Positions 24,052-36,247 of a DNA stretch of 64,000 bases are shown here, piece by piece. The notes under the pieces are model-generated. The model was given only the letters and a program-made list of their open reading frames with translations. It was not told the DNA's origin and ran no database searches. Origin of the DNA: Pinus tabuliformis (lineage: Eukaryota > Streptophyta > Pinopsida > Pinales > Pinaceae); NCBI GenBank assembly GCA_031772625.1, contig CM062816.1, forward strand, positions 1,668,965,058 to 1,669,029,057, in the 5' to 3' direction. Each line of letters starts with the position of its first letter. Position 1 is the first letter of the stretch. A program made the position numbers and the translations under genes.

Positions 24052-25400
24052 TGTAACCTGGACCTTCTTCTCAGGAACCTATACCTTCTCCTCTAAAGCC
24101 TACACCTGCACCTTCTTCTCTAGAATCTGCACCTACTCCACCTGCTTCTTTCCATAATCCATAGGCTTGCCCGTCAGCCTATATAAACAATGCACTCTAA
24201 CTTCAAGCACAATCCCATCAGAGCTAGAGCCTCTAGGCCCGAGCCTTTCCTTCCCATCTTAGAACAAGTCCTCAAACGCCTGCTTCTCAATGATCGGGAT
24301 AGAAATCACACTATATCTTAGTCCTGGTACAAACAGTACATCCCACGTACATCCTAGACCTACATCACTCATCTTGTCTCCATCCTGAATGGCATAACTC
24401 CAAATCCTCAAATCTCCTTCTGACTCTTGTCGCCCAACACCATGTGCAACTTTTAGTCCCATTCAGCTAGAGACTCGAAAACCTCATATGACCCCATCAT
24501 ATGTTTCGTTGCACCACTGTCCACGCACTATCCATCCTCATCGACAGTACCCTATGAGAAATGAGATATCATAGAAAAGTCTTCCTCCTCCAATATCTTG
24601 GTGAGAGCATCTATCTCAGCAGAAGTGGAAACACTAGTGACCTTCTTTCCTTTCTTCTTCTCATCATATCCCTTCTTCTTCATCATACATCTTGACGAAA
24701 AATGACCCATCTCACCACAGTTGAAACACTTGAATTTACTCAACTCCTTCTTCTTCTTACCCTTCATACATGTTTCAAGTGCCATGTCATCATCTGAAGT
24801 CCTCTTCTTTGGATGAAGATTCTCGTATTGCAAATCCTCTCGAATGAAGTCATCCCACAACCTATTCCAGTCTGGAAACTTCTCTCTAGCAACAATCCCT
24901 TTGATGAAGGGCTTACATTCCTCAGTGAAACCTTTCAAGGAGATCCTCGCCATATCATTCTCTGAAATAGTCACACTAATGGCAACAAGCTCATATTTGA
25001 CTTGAGACATTCTCATCACTCCTTCACCTTGTATCATCTTGGTGGACTTCAAGCTATCCTCCAATAACAGTACCTAGTTCTCGTTCTTATTCTCGAACAA
25101 ATTCTGAATATCCATCCACATCTCATGTGCAATGTTCTTCCCAAACAAATGAGGTATTAGGGGATCCCTCACAACATCAAGATGATCAATCTCGCTCTCG
25201 TATCCAAATCCTCGTACACTTCCCGCTCCTTTGGGTCAGTTGGATTATTTATGGCTTTCTAGGCAAACTCCCATATCCTGTTGACCTGCAATACCAACTT
25301 GATCCTTTCCTTCCATGGACTATAGTTTTACAACCCCTCCAACCTATCCTCATACCCGATACCAACCTGCAACTTCGACATTGTCACCTACAATGTGACC
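24052..25400 (-). pseudogene. Element E gag and protease region
   Basis: On the minus strand gag starts near 25383 and shows the copia gag signature PWKERIKLVLQ, then a CCHC zinc knuckle CFNCGEMGHFSSRC near 24740-24700. A copia protease follows near 24510-24290 with VDSGATKHM and, further on, FVPGLRYSVIS, where the family usually has YVPGLR. After this come GKPMDYGKKQ and short lysine- and glutamate-rich repeats of the VQVxEKK type, ending where element B is inserted. Gag binds RNA and builds the particle; the protease would process it. Without polymerase domains the element would depend on enzymes from a relative. The region carries several breaks and is treated as a fossil. Confidence 0.72.
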
Positions 25401-25470
25401 AACTCCCTCTTAAGTTGTACTTCACTATGCACATCTTCGATTAACTGACTTCCAAAGTAGCTCAAACACC

Positions 25471-25481
25471 CTCTAATACCA
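25471..25481 (-). other. Element E primer-binding site
   Basis: On the minus strand TGGTATTAGAG follows directly after the 5' LTR end, matching the initiator tRNA-Met complement with one difference. Confidence 0.75.
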
Positions 25482-27042
25482 TGTTAAATTTCCATGACCT
25501 TAGGTCTAGGATAGAATATTAGAATCTCTAACACTACCAAACCAAGAATCTCAACAAGAACTACTTTTCACATCAGAAAATATAAAGCAGTAAATCACAT
25601 ATGCACAAGTATACACAAGTTTTAACAAAATATTGTACAATAATGTACAACCAAATATTCGTTGTATTAAACCAATCTGAATAATACAACCAGTCTATGG
25701 AATACAAAATACAATGACAATTATGCTACAAACTCTATTTCATATCTTGTCATGCCGGTCCTTCGCTCTCAATATGCTCTCTAGCTTCCCCTTAGTCCTT
25801 CAAAGGACAACACATAGAGACTCCAGGAGGGTTGCCTCTTATCACCGCTACAAGTCATGTCTGCTACAATGAACTGGGTTGATCCAATCTGCTTTCTAGG
25901 TTGGACAATACCTGAGCTCCAATCTTCCAATCTAGTAGCCTCTTTCATCCATCAAAGGGCTACACATTAGGCTCAAACTTCACCCAATCATGCACCAAAC
26001 AACATTCTTCTTGTATGTTGCTCTAGGGATACTTTGGGTAGCCAACACACTTCCCTCTACTAGTCCAATGGCTCCCAACTCTTCATTGTGAAATATGCTC
26101 CTTATTGAAGTCTTCTACCAACTTCGACTCATGGCTTCAATAGGATGCAACTTCTATCACCCACTTAGTAAACATTGGCAACAAGAAGGGAACAATCATA
26201 CCCCTCCTTGACCATGGGAGCTATGCATTATAATACTAATATGACAATCCTAGTTAGGGCTTCTTCAAAAACCCTAGACATTGTTGTAATATCATACGTT
26301 ATGTTCCAAAGGAGGCCCAAAACCTATGTTTTCTCTTCCTTTGAATGCATCCTCCTCACATGAGGTTGTTCCACCTCTCGACCACCTCAAATAGGGGCAT
26401 CACATTTGCTATTGCTTTAGAACATCCTACGGCCATGCCTGTAACAAAACACATCCCTCAAAACATGTCCATACAACCCCAAATTCTATTCAATTTACTC
26501 GACCTCCCTTCAACATAAATTGACCTCCATGCTGTGGAAAACAACCCTTATTCCACCCAAAACAGCTTCCTAAACTCCTATTGTTCTTGCTCCTTGACTG
26601 CGGCCCAATTTCAGAGATGAATCCTTGACTTTGTTTACACTTGGATGAGTGAAATGGCAATCCAATCACCTCTTGTTTATATGCATAATAAGGTCTTCCT
26701 CCAACGTCCAACATAGGGCTTGACAAGTTGTATAGAGTCTTATTAACATCAAGCCGACCTTAACTCATTTTGTGCAAACCAACTTCTAGACTTCAAAAAT
26801 TCACAACTCCATTTCTACAACTCGAAATCAAATGATCTTTGTTGCTTCATATTTGTCTCAACAAGATCCATCATCCTCATCCATCACATGTCAAAATGTG
26901 CTCATTGTTTTAGCCCAAATCACCATGGGTGAAAAACCCAAACCTTGTGTTTCAAGCCCACAAGTGACTCTTATGGTGCTCCACGCTCCAAACCCTAAAC
27001 CCTAAGGCTTGGAGTACCTCCCAAGCTACTTAAAAATCAACA
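25482..27042 (-). repeat. Element E 5' LTR
   Basis: Right-hand LTR, 1,561 bp. It aligns with 16274-17843 with about 11-12% differences in the part compared by eye. Ends are TGTTAAATTT and AATCAACA on the plus strand. Confidence 0.85.
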
Positions 27043-27950
27043 AAAAGTGGAGTATAATTCACCTATTTCCCTTCCAAATCCTCTAATATCTTCAGAAGCC
27101 ACATAAACTCCTTTGTTTCCTTTATTGTAGCGACATACTCTATCTCTAGAGTGGAATATACTAGAATGAATGGTTTGTGTGATCTCCAAGAGATAAATTC
27201 TAATACAAGACACATTAGACATCCTAAAGTATATACTCAATTCTCCCCATTAAATCCTAATTCTAAATGGGAAATAAGTTTGAAATCATCCACCTTAGAG
27301 TATTTTAGCCAAAATTCGTAAGTTCCCTTCAAGTGTATGAAAACGCTATTTTTGTAATGCACCAATGTCCTTCAAAAGGTTTTTCTGTGAACTTAGAAAG
27401 AATCCCAACTAAAAATGATATATCTAGTCCTGTGGTAGTAAGGTAGATAAGACTCTCCACAAGCTATCTATATTTAGTTAAATCTTAAAATTAATTCCTT
27501 TCTTTTGATGTAAGTTTCAAACTTTTCTCTCCATTAGAGTAGAGAAAGGATTGCAATCCAATGTGTGAAATTTGTTAAACAATTTTCCAATGTACTTATT
27601 TTGGGAAATGAATGCATGCATTGGATTCTAAGTCACTTCAATACCCAGGTAGTAGTGAAGATGTCACATGTCTATCATCTCAAACCCTTTGAAATTCTTT
27701 ATTTATGGATGAAATATATGCTTCATTGTTCCTTGTTATCAAAAGATCACCTACATACACCACAATATATAAAATAGTTTTCCCAATTTTCTTGACAAAC
27801 AAATTTGCATCATCAAGATTAAAATGTTTGAAATTGATCTTCAGAAGAATCCCGACTAACTTTTCATACAATGCACGAAGTTCTTGCTTTAGACCATAAA
27901 AATAATTGATGAGCTTGCATACATTCTATTAAAAGGATTACCACATTGGA
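27043..27950 (-). pseudogene. Copia relic D, right part (reverse transcriptase and start of RNase H)
   Basis: On the minus strand the region near 27930-27550 encodes copia reverse transcriptase, with YGLKQ, DDANLFVKKIG and YIVVYVGDLLIT (the family's YVDDL block), then HYYLGIEV and NKYIGKL. RNase H follows, with STLEIEYVAT and LLKILEDLEGK close to 27060. The domain stops at the boundary of element E and its remainder lies at 10323 and below. No integrase or gag is recognised further right, so the 5' part of D is lost or too decayed. There are many breaks; it is the oldest layer of this nest. Confidence 0.82.
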
Positions 27951-30900
27951 AATACACTTGGAAAAAGAGTGTTGGTCTAGAAGCCTAAGCTACCATAGCA
28001 TGTTGTAATAGAATGCTTGCTATGAATGTATGGAAATTATGTGGTAATTATGCCCATGTGCATGAGAAGTTATTGTAATTGAGTAAACTCCACTATAGTG
28101 GATAATCCCTCAAGTCTGATTGATGTGTTTTCTTGTCATTCATAAAGTACAAGGACTTCTATTCATAGATAATCAAGTGAAGATAAAATTTTAAAATATG
28201 GTCAATGTCAGATGAATCTCACATATTGATTATGAAGATACGACCAGTATTTACGAATTTAGAATCAATTTAGGATGTTGTAGTTCTTTAGAAATGGAAA
28301 TGGGGATATTTTCTCTTTTCAACAATAAAAAATATACCAAAATGGAGGAAATTTGTTGTGATCGTCCTCTCATGGGATAACACTATGTGTTAGCTTCATC
28401 TAGCATTTTACATAATAAAAAAAAAAGAGGTCATATGCCCAAGATATCACCATCTTCTCCACATCCATTTCCAAGTATATTTATTTCTATTATTTCCATT
28501 ATCCATTTCAATTATCCATTTTTATATGTTTTCCAAGTGTTATTTTCATGTGGAATTACTCTACCCCTCCCCCTCACCCCATTAATTACCTTACATTTAC
28601 TTTCCTTTTACTTAGCCATTTTTCACGAATGTGGATTGCAAGAAGGCCTTTCATTTGTTTCCAAGCTTGCAAACCCTCAAGCTTTACTATATAGTCGATT
28701 TTCCACTTTGTCCTTTTTAGGGGTCCCAAATTGATCTCCTCTCCACATTACTTGTCCCTACATTCTTTATACTTATTGAATTTCTTGATTTTGGAAAGCC
28801 TTATTTCCAAAGGTCGAGAATATTGTGAAACATCATCTAAACCTCAATTTACAGCTACATTTCCATAATCACCAAATTACACCTTCGTGACTTACCATAC
28901 TTATATTTTTTACCATTTTCCATACTTATTAATTTTTCATGAATGAGGGAGACCTATCCTCACCTCTCTACATCACTTCACCTCCACCACTGGCAACCCA
29001 CATTACCATAACACTTAGAATGTTTTCATTATTTCAACCATTTCATTTATACTTCATCATTTATACTTTCAATTTCACATCTCCATAGTATTATCAATGC
29101 ATGCATTCTTAATCATACCTATCTCTAGGCGACACTTGCAAGGTACATGTTGGACACAAATGATTGGGTATTGACTTAGCATGATGATTGAGTGATGAGG
29201 TGAAAACCAAAAACTACATTATCCATAAAGTTATGCAAAGGTTCCATGTATCTCTCTACTTCACACACAAACACTATGGGAGGCTATTTATTTATAATAA
29301 TTTTATGAGTACCCTTCCACAATGCATATGGGATAAATAGGGTGGATTTGTAAACCAAAGTCCAAGATTCATGTGGAGAATAGTCCAACAGGTGTTGAGT
29401 CTTATCTTCTAGAGGCCATATCTCGAGCTATCGATGTCCAAATTAAGCCAATGAGACCTCAATGGAAATCTAGATACATGAAGAACAGATTAAATATGGT
29501 TTCCATGGCTAGAATGATAGTTACATTGTACAAAAAATTCAAACAGAACCATTGATATTTTTGACTCAGTAGCAAATTATTTGTGAAAATTGATTTATTA
29601 AAAGGAATTTCTAAATGTTGAAAGTGGGTCCTAGTTGAGGGAACATATATTAAAGTTCGTATTTATCAAAAGGATTTTTATTCATTTCACAAAGGGGAAA
29701 ACACCTAACCTAAAAATAGTTCCAAGAAGATGAAAAGAAGATTATAAAAGAAAATATGAAATGCATTCAAAAGAGAGGAAAAATAATTTTGCTAGAGGCA
29801 AGTTTTATGTTTCCAAAATTTGTGAATTATCTTGTTTGACTTCCTCCCTCATATTTTCTCCTTTTTTATTCTTTCCATTAAGCTTTCCATATATCCTTTG
29901 CAACTAGACGATTCAAGACTTATCAACTCTTTGTATTCTTCTAGGCATTTCCAATGATATTTCAGGTCCAAAGGAGTAAAATCCCTCCTTGTAGAGAGAA
30001 AATGCAGTATTATTTGAATTTATATAATTGTTATTAAGTCTTGTTGAGGTTACTTTAGCTCTCTTGCTTTAGAATTGTTAAACTTGTTATATTTGGGATA
30101 TATCCCATACAGAACTATTTAGGTGTCATCTTGTTTTTAAGAATCTCTTTATTTAATGTACCAATGAATTCTTGAGCACATGATGTTTTACAAACTCATT
30201 TGACATTAATGAAACAATATTTGAAAGTTATTTGATGACCTGTCCATTTTATTTGCCTTTCATCTTGTAAAGTCGTAACTTATTCCGAATTCACATTATT
30301 ATAAAAGGAAAAATATTTGTTAAAAGAAAACCTTCTGTGTTAGTATTTTGCAGTTATATTATTTCCGTTTTCTTTCTAATGAATTAGATGATGTTACTTA
30401 CAAGTGAATCCACCTAATTAGATATTTATTGGAATATTAGTTAGGGGTTCTTTTTATCACCCATCCATTACATTCATTTGAGGACATAAAAATAATGTTC
30501 CATATAACAAGGAAGGAGAACCACCTTTATAAGAAAAATGAGAGTTGTTGTTATTCCCCTCATTATTTTCTCTCAATGTTGGTCATGTTCCCTTGATAGT
30601 AAAATTGATCAACAAGTCCATATCTAGTCCACGTTGGAGCCCTAGAGGGAAGTGGCATAGTCAAAGGGACATTGGAATATTAGGGGATCCCATTTATTAT
30701 GTTGAGTAGGCTAATGGGAAAGAGAGTTGGTGGATTAGTATGGTTGTAGGCCCTTAAGAAACTATGATATGCTAGGAATTTGGGTTGTGCGTGAAAGGAT
30801 TAGATCCAATCATAGGAGGTTTCATCCTTGTTGATTCATAGTCTAAACTCAAGGGTGGCATTTTGGTAGAAATATGAAAAGTAATAGCGAGCCTATGGTT

Positions 30901-31001
30901 AGGTGGAATGTCCCTCAACTACAACCAATTAGCGAATTATTCCCAAAATATTAATGCTTATGCTTCATTTGTGTAAATGTCGAATTACTATAGTTTTGTT
31001 A
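27951..31001. other. Intergenic stretch without a recognised gene
   Basis: About 3 kb of AT-rich DNA. It probably includes decayed 5' parts of relic D near its left end, but I cannot identify domains. A 115-residue plus-strand open frame at 28387-28734 is low-complexity (serine, proline, isoleucine) and unconvincing. Homopolymer A and T runs are common. No clear LTR pair, tRNA or foldback was seen. Confidence 0.4.
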
Positions 31002-31006
31002 TGCAT

Positions 31007-31506
31007 TGTTGGGTTGTGTTATATTATTTCCACGTCTAGCCCACGTAGTTAACCGGGGGGTTAGAAGGGGGGCGGATCCCCCCCTTTGTTGTGCCGATTG
31101 CGAGAGGGGGGAGTCACAGGGGGTTTGAGGGGTGCATATAACCCCACTCTATGGGGTCCGGGGCAGCGCCCTGGAAAATTTTGGTTTTGGACACTATGTT
31201 AGGTTGGGCGGACCTACCTATGGCTTTGTGCATGATTTTCTCACATGGTTTTGGACGCGATGGTTTTCGGTCCATGGTTTTAGACGCGATGGTTTTTGGT
31301 CCATGGGCTTGGATGCTTCGGCATGTATAAATATGTATTGTAACATTGAAAGGAACATAATGAAAAATCAAGCTGGTAGTCCCGGTTTTGGGATCCAGGG
31401 GAAAATCTCTGTGTATATGTGTTTTACGTGTTATGCTCTCACAATGTTTATTTTATGTGTTTTATAATTTGTATGCAGGTATTTCTGTATGGGGTTAAAA
31501 CCTACA
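31007..31506 (+). repeat. Element G 5' LTR
   Basis: 500 bp. The first 180 bases are unusually G/C-rich, with runs of six or more G followed by C runs and the word GGGGCAGCGCCC. Then come about 2.4 copies of a 29-bp tandem unit (31244-31312) and a TATA-like TATAAATA near 31326. Confidence 0.92.
31244..31312 (+). repeat. 29-bp tandem repeat in the element G LTR
   Basis: Units start CATGGTTTT at 31244 and 31273, with a partial unit at 31302. Each contains GGACGCGATGG-like text and GGTC. The 3' LTR holds the same array near 36486-36555, so it predates insertion. Confidence 0.8.
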
Positions 31507-31520
31507 TTTGGTATCAGAGG
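31507..31520 (+). other. Element G primer-binding site
   Basis: TTTGGTATCAGAGG follows the 5' LTR. After a two-base offset it matches the initiator tRNA-Met complement. Confidence 0.82.
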
Positions 31521-31629
31521 TGTTTTGGCTTCAAGGGGACGTATTTTTTGCTGAGGGGTTTCGCTCGGGCCTATGGTAGACCCTGTTCAGTGGGAGATCT
31601 ACGAGATCAATTCTCGTGGTGAAAGAAGA

Positions 31630-34600
31630 TAGCGAGAAGTGGAAATATAGAGATCGAGAAATTTAATGGTCAGAGTTTTGAGTTGTGGAAACTCAAGATG
31701 GAGGATTTGTTGGTGGATAAAAATCAATGGATCGTAGTAGATACAGGTACTAAACCTGCAAGAGTGTTTGATGAAGAATGGAAGAAGTTGGATCGGAAGG
31801 AAAAGAGCACAATACGATTGTGTGTCTCGGATTCAGTATTGCTAAATGTGTCAGGGAAGCTACAGTGAAGGCTTTGTGGGACAAGTTAGGAACTTTGTAC
31901 CAATCTAAGTCTCTGGTGAATAAACTATTCCTGTGGAAAAAGTTGTAAACCTGAGGATGAAAGATGGAGACTCGGTGACAGAGCATCTGAACGCATTTGA
32001 TACTATGGTAAGTCAGTTAGCATCTGTTGATATTAAAATTTCAGATGAAGATAAGTGCATCAGTTTGCTGTGTTCTCTACCAGATTTGTGGGATAATCTG
32101 GTTATTGCAATAGGTAGCAATGCAACTACCTTGCAGTTTGATGAAATAGTCTCATCCTTGCTGACAAAGGAGATGAGACGGAAAAATATGGAGAGCCAGA
32201 ATGGTGATTCCATTTCTATACGAGGATGGTCCCAGAACAGAAACAAAAATAAGTCATCGAGTGGGAGATCTAAATCTAGAGAGAGATCTAAATCTCCAGG
32301 AAAACCTATAAAGGTGGTGTGTTGGAAATGCGAAAAGGAAGGGCACTACAAAAGGGACTGTAAATCTAAAGCTCCTGATAAAGGAAAGGGATCTAATGAT
32401 GCTCCTTCTGTAGAGGCGAAAACCACCTCAGATGAAGGTGGGGATGTGTACTTGGCTTCTTCAAGTACATATGTAGATCATGAGGCATGGTTGATTGACT
32501 CAGGTGCATCGTTTCACTTCACTCCCCATAGAGAGTGGTTCTGCGAGTATGAGAAATACGATGTTGTGTTGGGTGTGGAGCATGATTATCATCCTAATTT
32601 AGAGGTCTTTGTTTCAGTCGGATGTATACCCCAGGAAGATTGTACACCCCTCCACGTGGAGGGGTGCGAGGGGGACTTGTCCCCCCCGCGGAGGTTCGAG
32701 GGGGGCCATCCCCCCTGGTTAGGGGGTCTAGGGGCCAGCGGTCCCTCGGCGGGGGTTTCGAGGGCAGCGCCCCCGAAGCTAAAAATAGATCTAAAATTGC
32801 CTTGTAAAAGTATAGTAATTTCTAGTTAATCTGGGCCATTCATTAGGAAAATGATTTGACAGTAGAATTTATGTTTAGTTTAGGGTTTTTTTTCCCTAGA
32901 AGGCAACCCCTCTCTTTGTATGAGGGTATTGTATTGAGGTTGTGGAATATATGTGTATTCTCAGAGCGAGAAATAGATAGGTGAGACTGTGAGAGAAAGC
33001 ATAGGATATTACAGCGGATCTGCTGTAGGTTGTGTCTCTTCATTTTTCTGGATGATAGAAAGGAAAGACTGGCTGTTTGGGGTGGACGTAGCCCAAACTG
33101 GGTGAACCACGTATATCTATGTCTCTCTGGTATTATGTGTTTGTGTTTTTCCGCATATTCTATGTCTTACATTTCTTTGTCATATATTATATTTTTCTAA
33201 CATGGTGGTGATGTCTTCTTAGGGGATGATAGGAAGGCTAGAATCGTTGGTCGCGGAAAAATAAAGTTGAAGTTGCAAGGTGGAAGGGTTAGAACACTTC
33301 CGGGTGTTCTACATATTCCTGCATTGGCTAGAAATATTATTTCTGTAAGCAAGTTGGATGATGCAGGTGTAAAACAGTGTTCGAGAAGGATACCTACAAG
33401 ATGGTTCAAGGAGCATTGGTATTGATGCGGGGAGTTCGGATTGGAAACTGTACAAGCTGCAAGGTAGCACATTTGTTGATGGGTGCAACAGTTCTATGGT
33501 TCCTGAAAGTGGAGCCGAAAATCTAGTGGTCTCTGGAGAGAAGACCATGCTGTGGCATCAATGGCTTGGACATATTGGAGAGAAGGGCCTTCGAATACTT
33601 CATGGTAAAGGTATGGTAGAAGGTATGAGTAATAGCTCTCTAGATTTTGATTTCTGTGAAAATTGTGTATATGGGAAGCAGAATTGGGTGAGTTTCCCCT
33701 CTGGTGGTAAGAGGGCGAAACATATATTAGAGCTTGTGCATAGTGATGTGTTTGGACCTGTGAAGGTTCCATCACTGGGTAAGTCTGTGTACTATGTATC
33801 ATTTATAGATGACTTCTCAAGGAATACATGGATATATTTCCTTAAGAAGAAATCTAAAGTCTTTGATAGGTTTAAAGAATTCAAGGCTCTGGTGGAAAAC
33901 CAAACAGAGAAGAAGATAAAGGTGCTGAGGATAGATAACGGTGGAGAGTTTTGCAGTAAGGAATTTGAAGAATTCTGTAAGAAGTGTGGTATAGCACGGC
34001 AGAAGACTACTCCATATACACCTCAGCAAAATGGAGTTGCAGAAAGAATGAACAAGACGTTGATGGAAAGGGCAAGAAGCATGCTCATTGGTGCCGGGTT
34101 AGGATAGGAAATCTGGGCAGAGGTGGTGGAGACAGCATGTTACCTGGTCAACGGATCACCTTCATCAGTGTTGGAGGATAAAACTCCATAAGAGGTATGG
34201 ACTGGTAAGAAACCCTCTCTTTCACATCTGAGGGTATTTGGATGTGATGCATATGTACATGTTCCAAAGGAGAAACGAACCAAGTTAGATAGTAAATCTG
34301 AAAAGTGCATCTTTATTAGGTATAAGGATGGTTTAAAGGGTTATAAGCTTTGGAACCCAGTAACAAGGAAGGTTGTGTACAACCGAGATGTGGTGTTTAG
34401 AGAGGTGAAAGATGTTGTTAAACATGAAGTCCAAACAAAGGAACCTGAGAAGATAGAGTTTGAGCTAAAGGAGGGAGAATCAGACTGTACAGCAGAGGAG
34501 GAATCAGAAGATGAAGAGCGACAAACTCTGAGTGTGAGAAGATTAGTTCGAGAAAGAAGGCAGCCAGAACGGTATAGTCCACCTGCTTTCTGTTCAAATT

Positions 34601-36140
34601 TTGCTTTATCTATTACTGATAATGATCCCAGAACTGTGAAGGAAGCAGTAGATTCAGAGGATGGAAAACTCTAGAAAGAGGCCATGGTTGATGAAATGGA
34701 ATCTTTGCACAAAAATGAGGCTTGGGATCTGTGGAGTTGCCGACTGGAAGGAAACCCATTGGCAGCAAATGGGTGTTCAAGAAGAAGACAAATGCAAAAG
34801 GAAAGGTGGAGAAATACAAAGCTCGGTTGGTAGTAAAAGGTCATTCCCAGGTGCCGCGAATTGATTTGGTGATATTTTTTCTCCTGTTGCCAAGGTAACT
34901 TCTATTAGATTAATTTTATCTATTGTTGCTGCTTTTGATTTTGAAGTAGAACAAATGGATGTGAAGACAGCATTTCTTCATGAGGATTTGGAAGAGGAAA
35001 TCTACATGAAGCAACCTGAAGGCTTTGTGGTGAAGGGTAAGAAATAACTGGTATGCAAGTTAAAGAAGTCTTTGTATGAGTTAAAACAGTCACCAAAGAT
35101 GAGGTATCAAAAATTTGATACATTTATACCGGGACTTGGCTTCACCAGAAGCAAAGCATATCACTGTGTGTATTTTAAATTAATTGGTGACCGTGTTATT
35201 TATTTGGTCTTATATGTTGATGATATGTTGCTGGTTGGAAGTGACAAAGAAATTATCCAGGATTTGAAGACCCAATTGTCCTCCAAATTCAACATGAAAG
35301 ATCTTGGTGCTTCAAACTATATTTTGGGCATGGAAATTAAAAGAGATCGGCAAAGAGGAAGCTCTGGTTAAACCAGAGGAAGTATGTCGAGACAATATTG
35401 CAGAGATTTAATTTGGAGGATAGTAAACCGGTGAAGGTTCCTATTCCTGTAGGTGTAAAGTTATCTAATGAACAGTGTCCCAAGGCACAAGAAGAGGGAG
35501 AGGACATGTCCCGTGTTCCATATGCAAGTGCATTCAGTAGCTTGATGTATGCAATGGTCTGTACTAGACCATACATTGCACATGCAGTCGGAGTATTGAG
35601 CAGGTTTATGTCAAAATTGGAAAGGAGCATCGGACAACAGTGAAGAGGGTTTTTAGGTATTTGCGTGGAACTAGTGATTATGGTTTGTGCTACAAAGGAA
35701 GACCGGGATTGGACAGAGTTTTGGATATTCGTGGCTTAGTTGATGCAGACTAGGTTAGAGATCTGGATCAGAGAAGATATACAAGTGGGTATGTCTTTAA
35801 CCTATTTGGAGGTGCAGTCAGTTGGATGAGTAAGAAACAATTTGTAGTGGCACTATCAACTACAGAGGCATAACACATGGCAACCACTCATGCAAGCAAG
35901 GAAGCAGTTTGGTTGTAGAGATTGTGTTCAAGTATGGGGTTAGTATAGGGAGCTATAAGGATAGACTGTGACAACCAAAGTGCAATTTTCTTGGCAAAGA
36001 ACCCTGCTTACCATTCAAAGACAAAGCACATTGATGTTTATTATCACTTTGTGAGGGATATGATAGAAGACAAAAAGGTGTTGCTAGTAAAGGTGGACAC
36101 TTTGAAGAATATTGTAGATGCATCGACAAAAAATCTGTGA
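31630..36140 (+). pseudogene. Element G gag-pol region
   Basis: Gag runs about 31630-32400 and includes LRMKDGDSVTEHLNAFDTM and a CCHC knuckle CWKCEKEGHYKRDC near 32320. Protease is near 32480-32560 (WLIDSGASFHFTPHREWF) and continues beyond solo LTR K around 33210-33480. The pre-integrase HQWLGHIGEKGL motif lies near 33555. Integrase is about 33640-34110, with VHSDVFGPVK, FIDDFSRNTWIYF and QQNGVAERMN. Reverse transcriptase is about 34680-35400, with LYVDDMLLVGSD, and RNase H about 35740-36130, with the family's LSTTEA block. Treated as a fossil with about ten breaks. Confidence 0.88.
32567..33202 (+). mobile_element. Solo LTR K inside element G
   Basis: A 636-bp block interrupts G's protease region. 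It starts TGTTGGGTGTGG and ends TTTTTCTAACA (TG...CA). Flanks TGTTG (32562-32566) and TGGTG (33203-33207) agree at four of five bases. It has no coding content and no partner LTR nearby, so it is the usual remnant of recombination between two LTRs. Its first third is rich in G and C runs, including GAGGGCAGCGCCCCC near 32762, a word close to one in G's own LTR. Confidence 0.75.
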
Positions 36141-36247
36141 GCTCTGAGAAGTTCTCTTGGTGTAGAGAAACAATGGGCATTGCAGGGCTGGATAAATGAC
36201 TAAGCTCTCTTGTGGCCCCTATGGAAAGAAAACAACAAGTGGGATAA

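Larger units (their letters stand above)
16274..27042 (-). mobile_element. Element E: non-autonomous copia-type element (gag and protease only)
   Basis: A minus-strand LTR element whose span includes element B (18168-24046). Without B it is about 4.9 kb: two LTRs of about 1.57 kb and an internal region of about 1.75 kb. LTRs start TGTTRAATTTCC and end AATCAACA as read on the plus strand. Flanks ACAAG (16269-16273) and AAAAG (27043-27047) agree at four of five bases. The primer site next to the right LTR reads TGGTATTAGAG on the minus strand. The internal region carries gag with a zinc knuckle and a copia protease, but no integrase, reverse transcriptase or RNase H is visible. This layout resembles plant elements described as TR-GAG or LARD. 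LTR divergence is about 11-12% in the part compared by eye, so it is much older than B. It sits in relic D. Confidence 0.82.

Noticed and set aside
28387-28734. 115-codon plus-strand open frame
   Set aside because: Low-complexity composition rich in serine, proline and isoleucine, no domain, AT-rich non-coding context.
29373-29555. 60-codon plus-strand open frame
   Set aside because: Too short and unlike any known family; no supporting signals.
31132-31467. 111-codon open frame, similar to one at 36375-36707
   Set aside because: Both are LTR sequence of element G, not genes.
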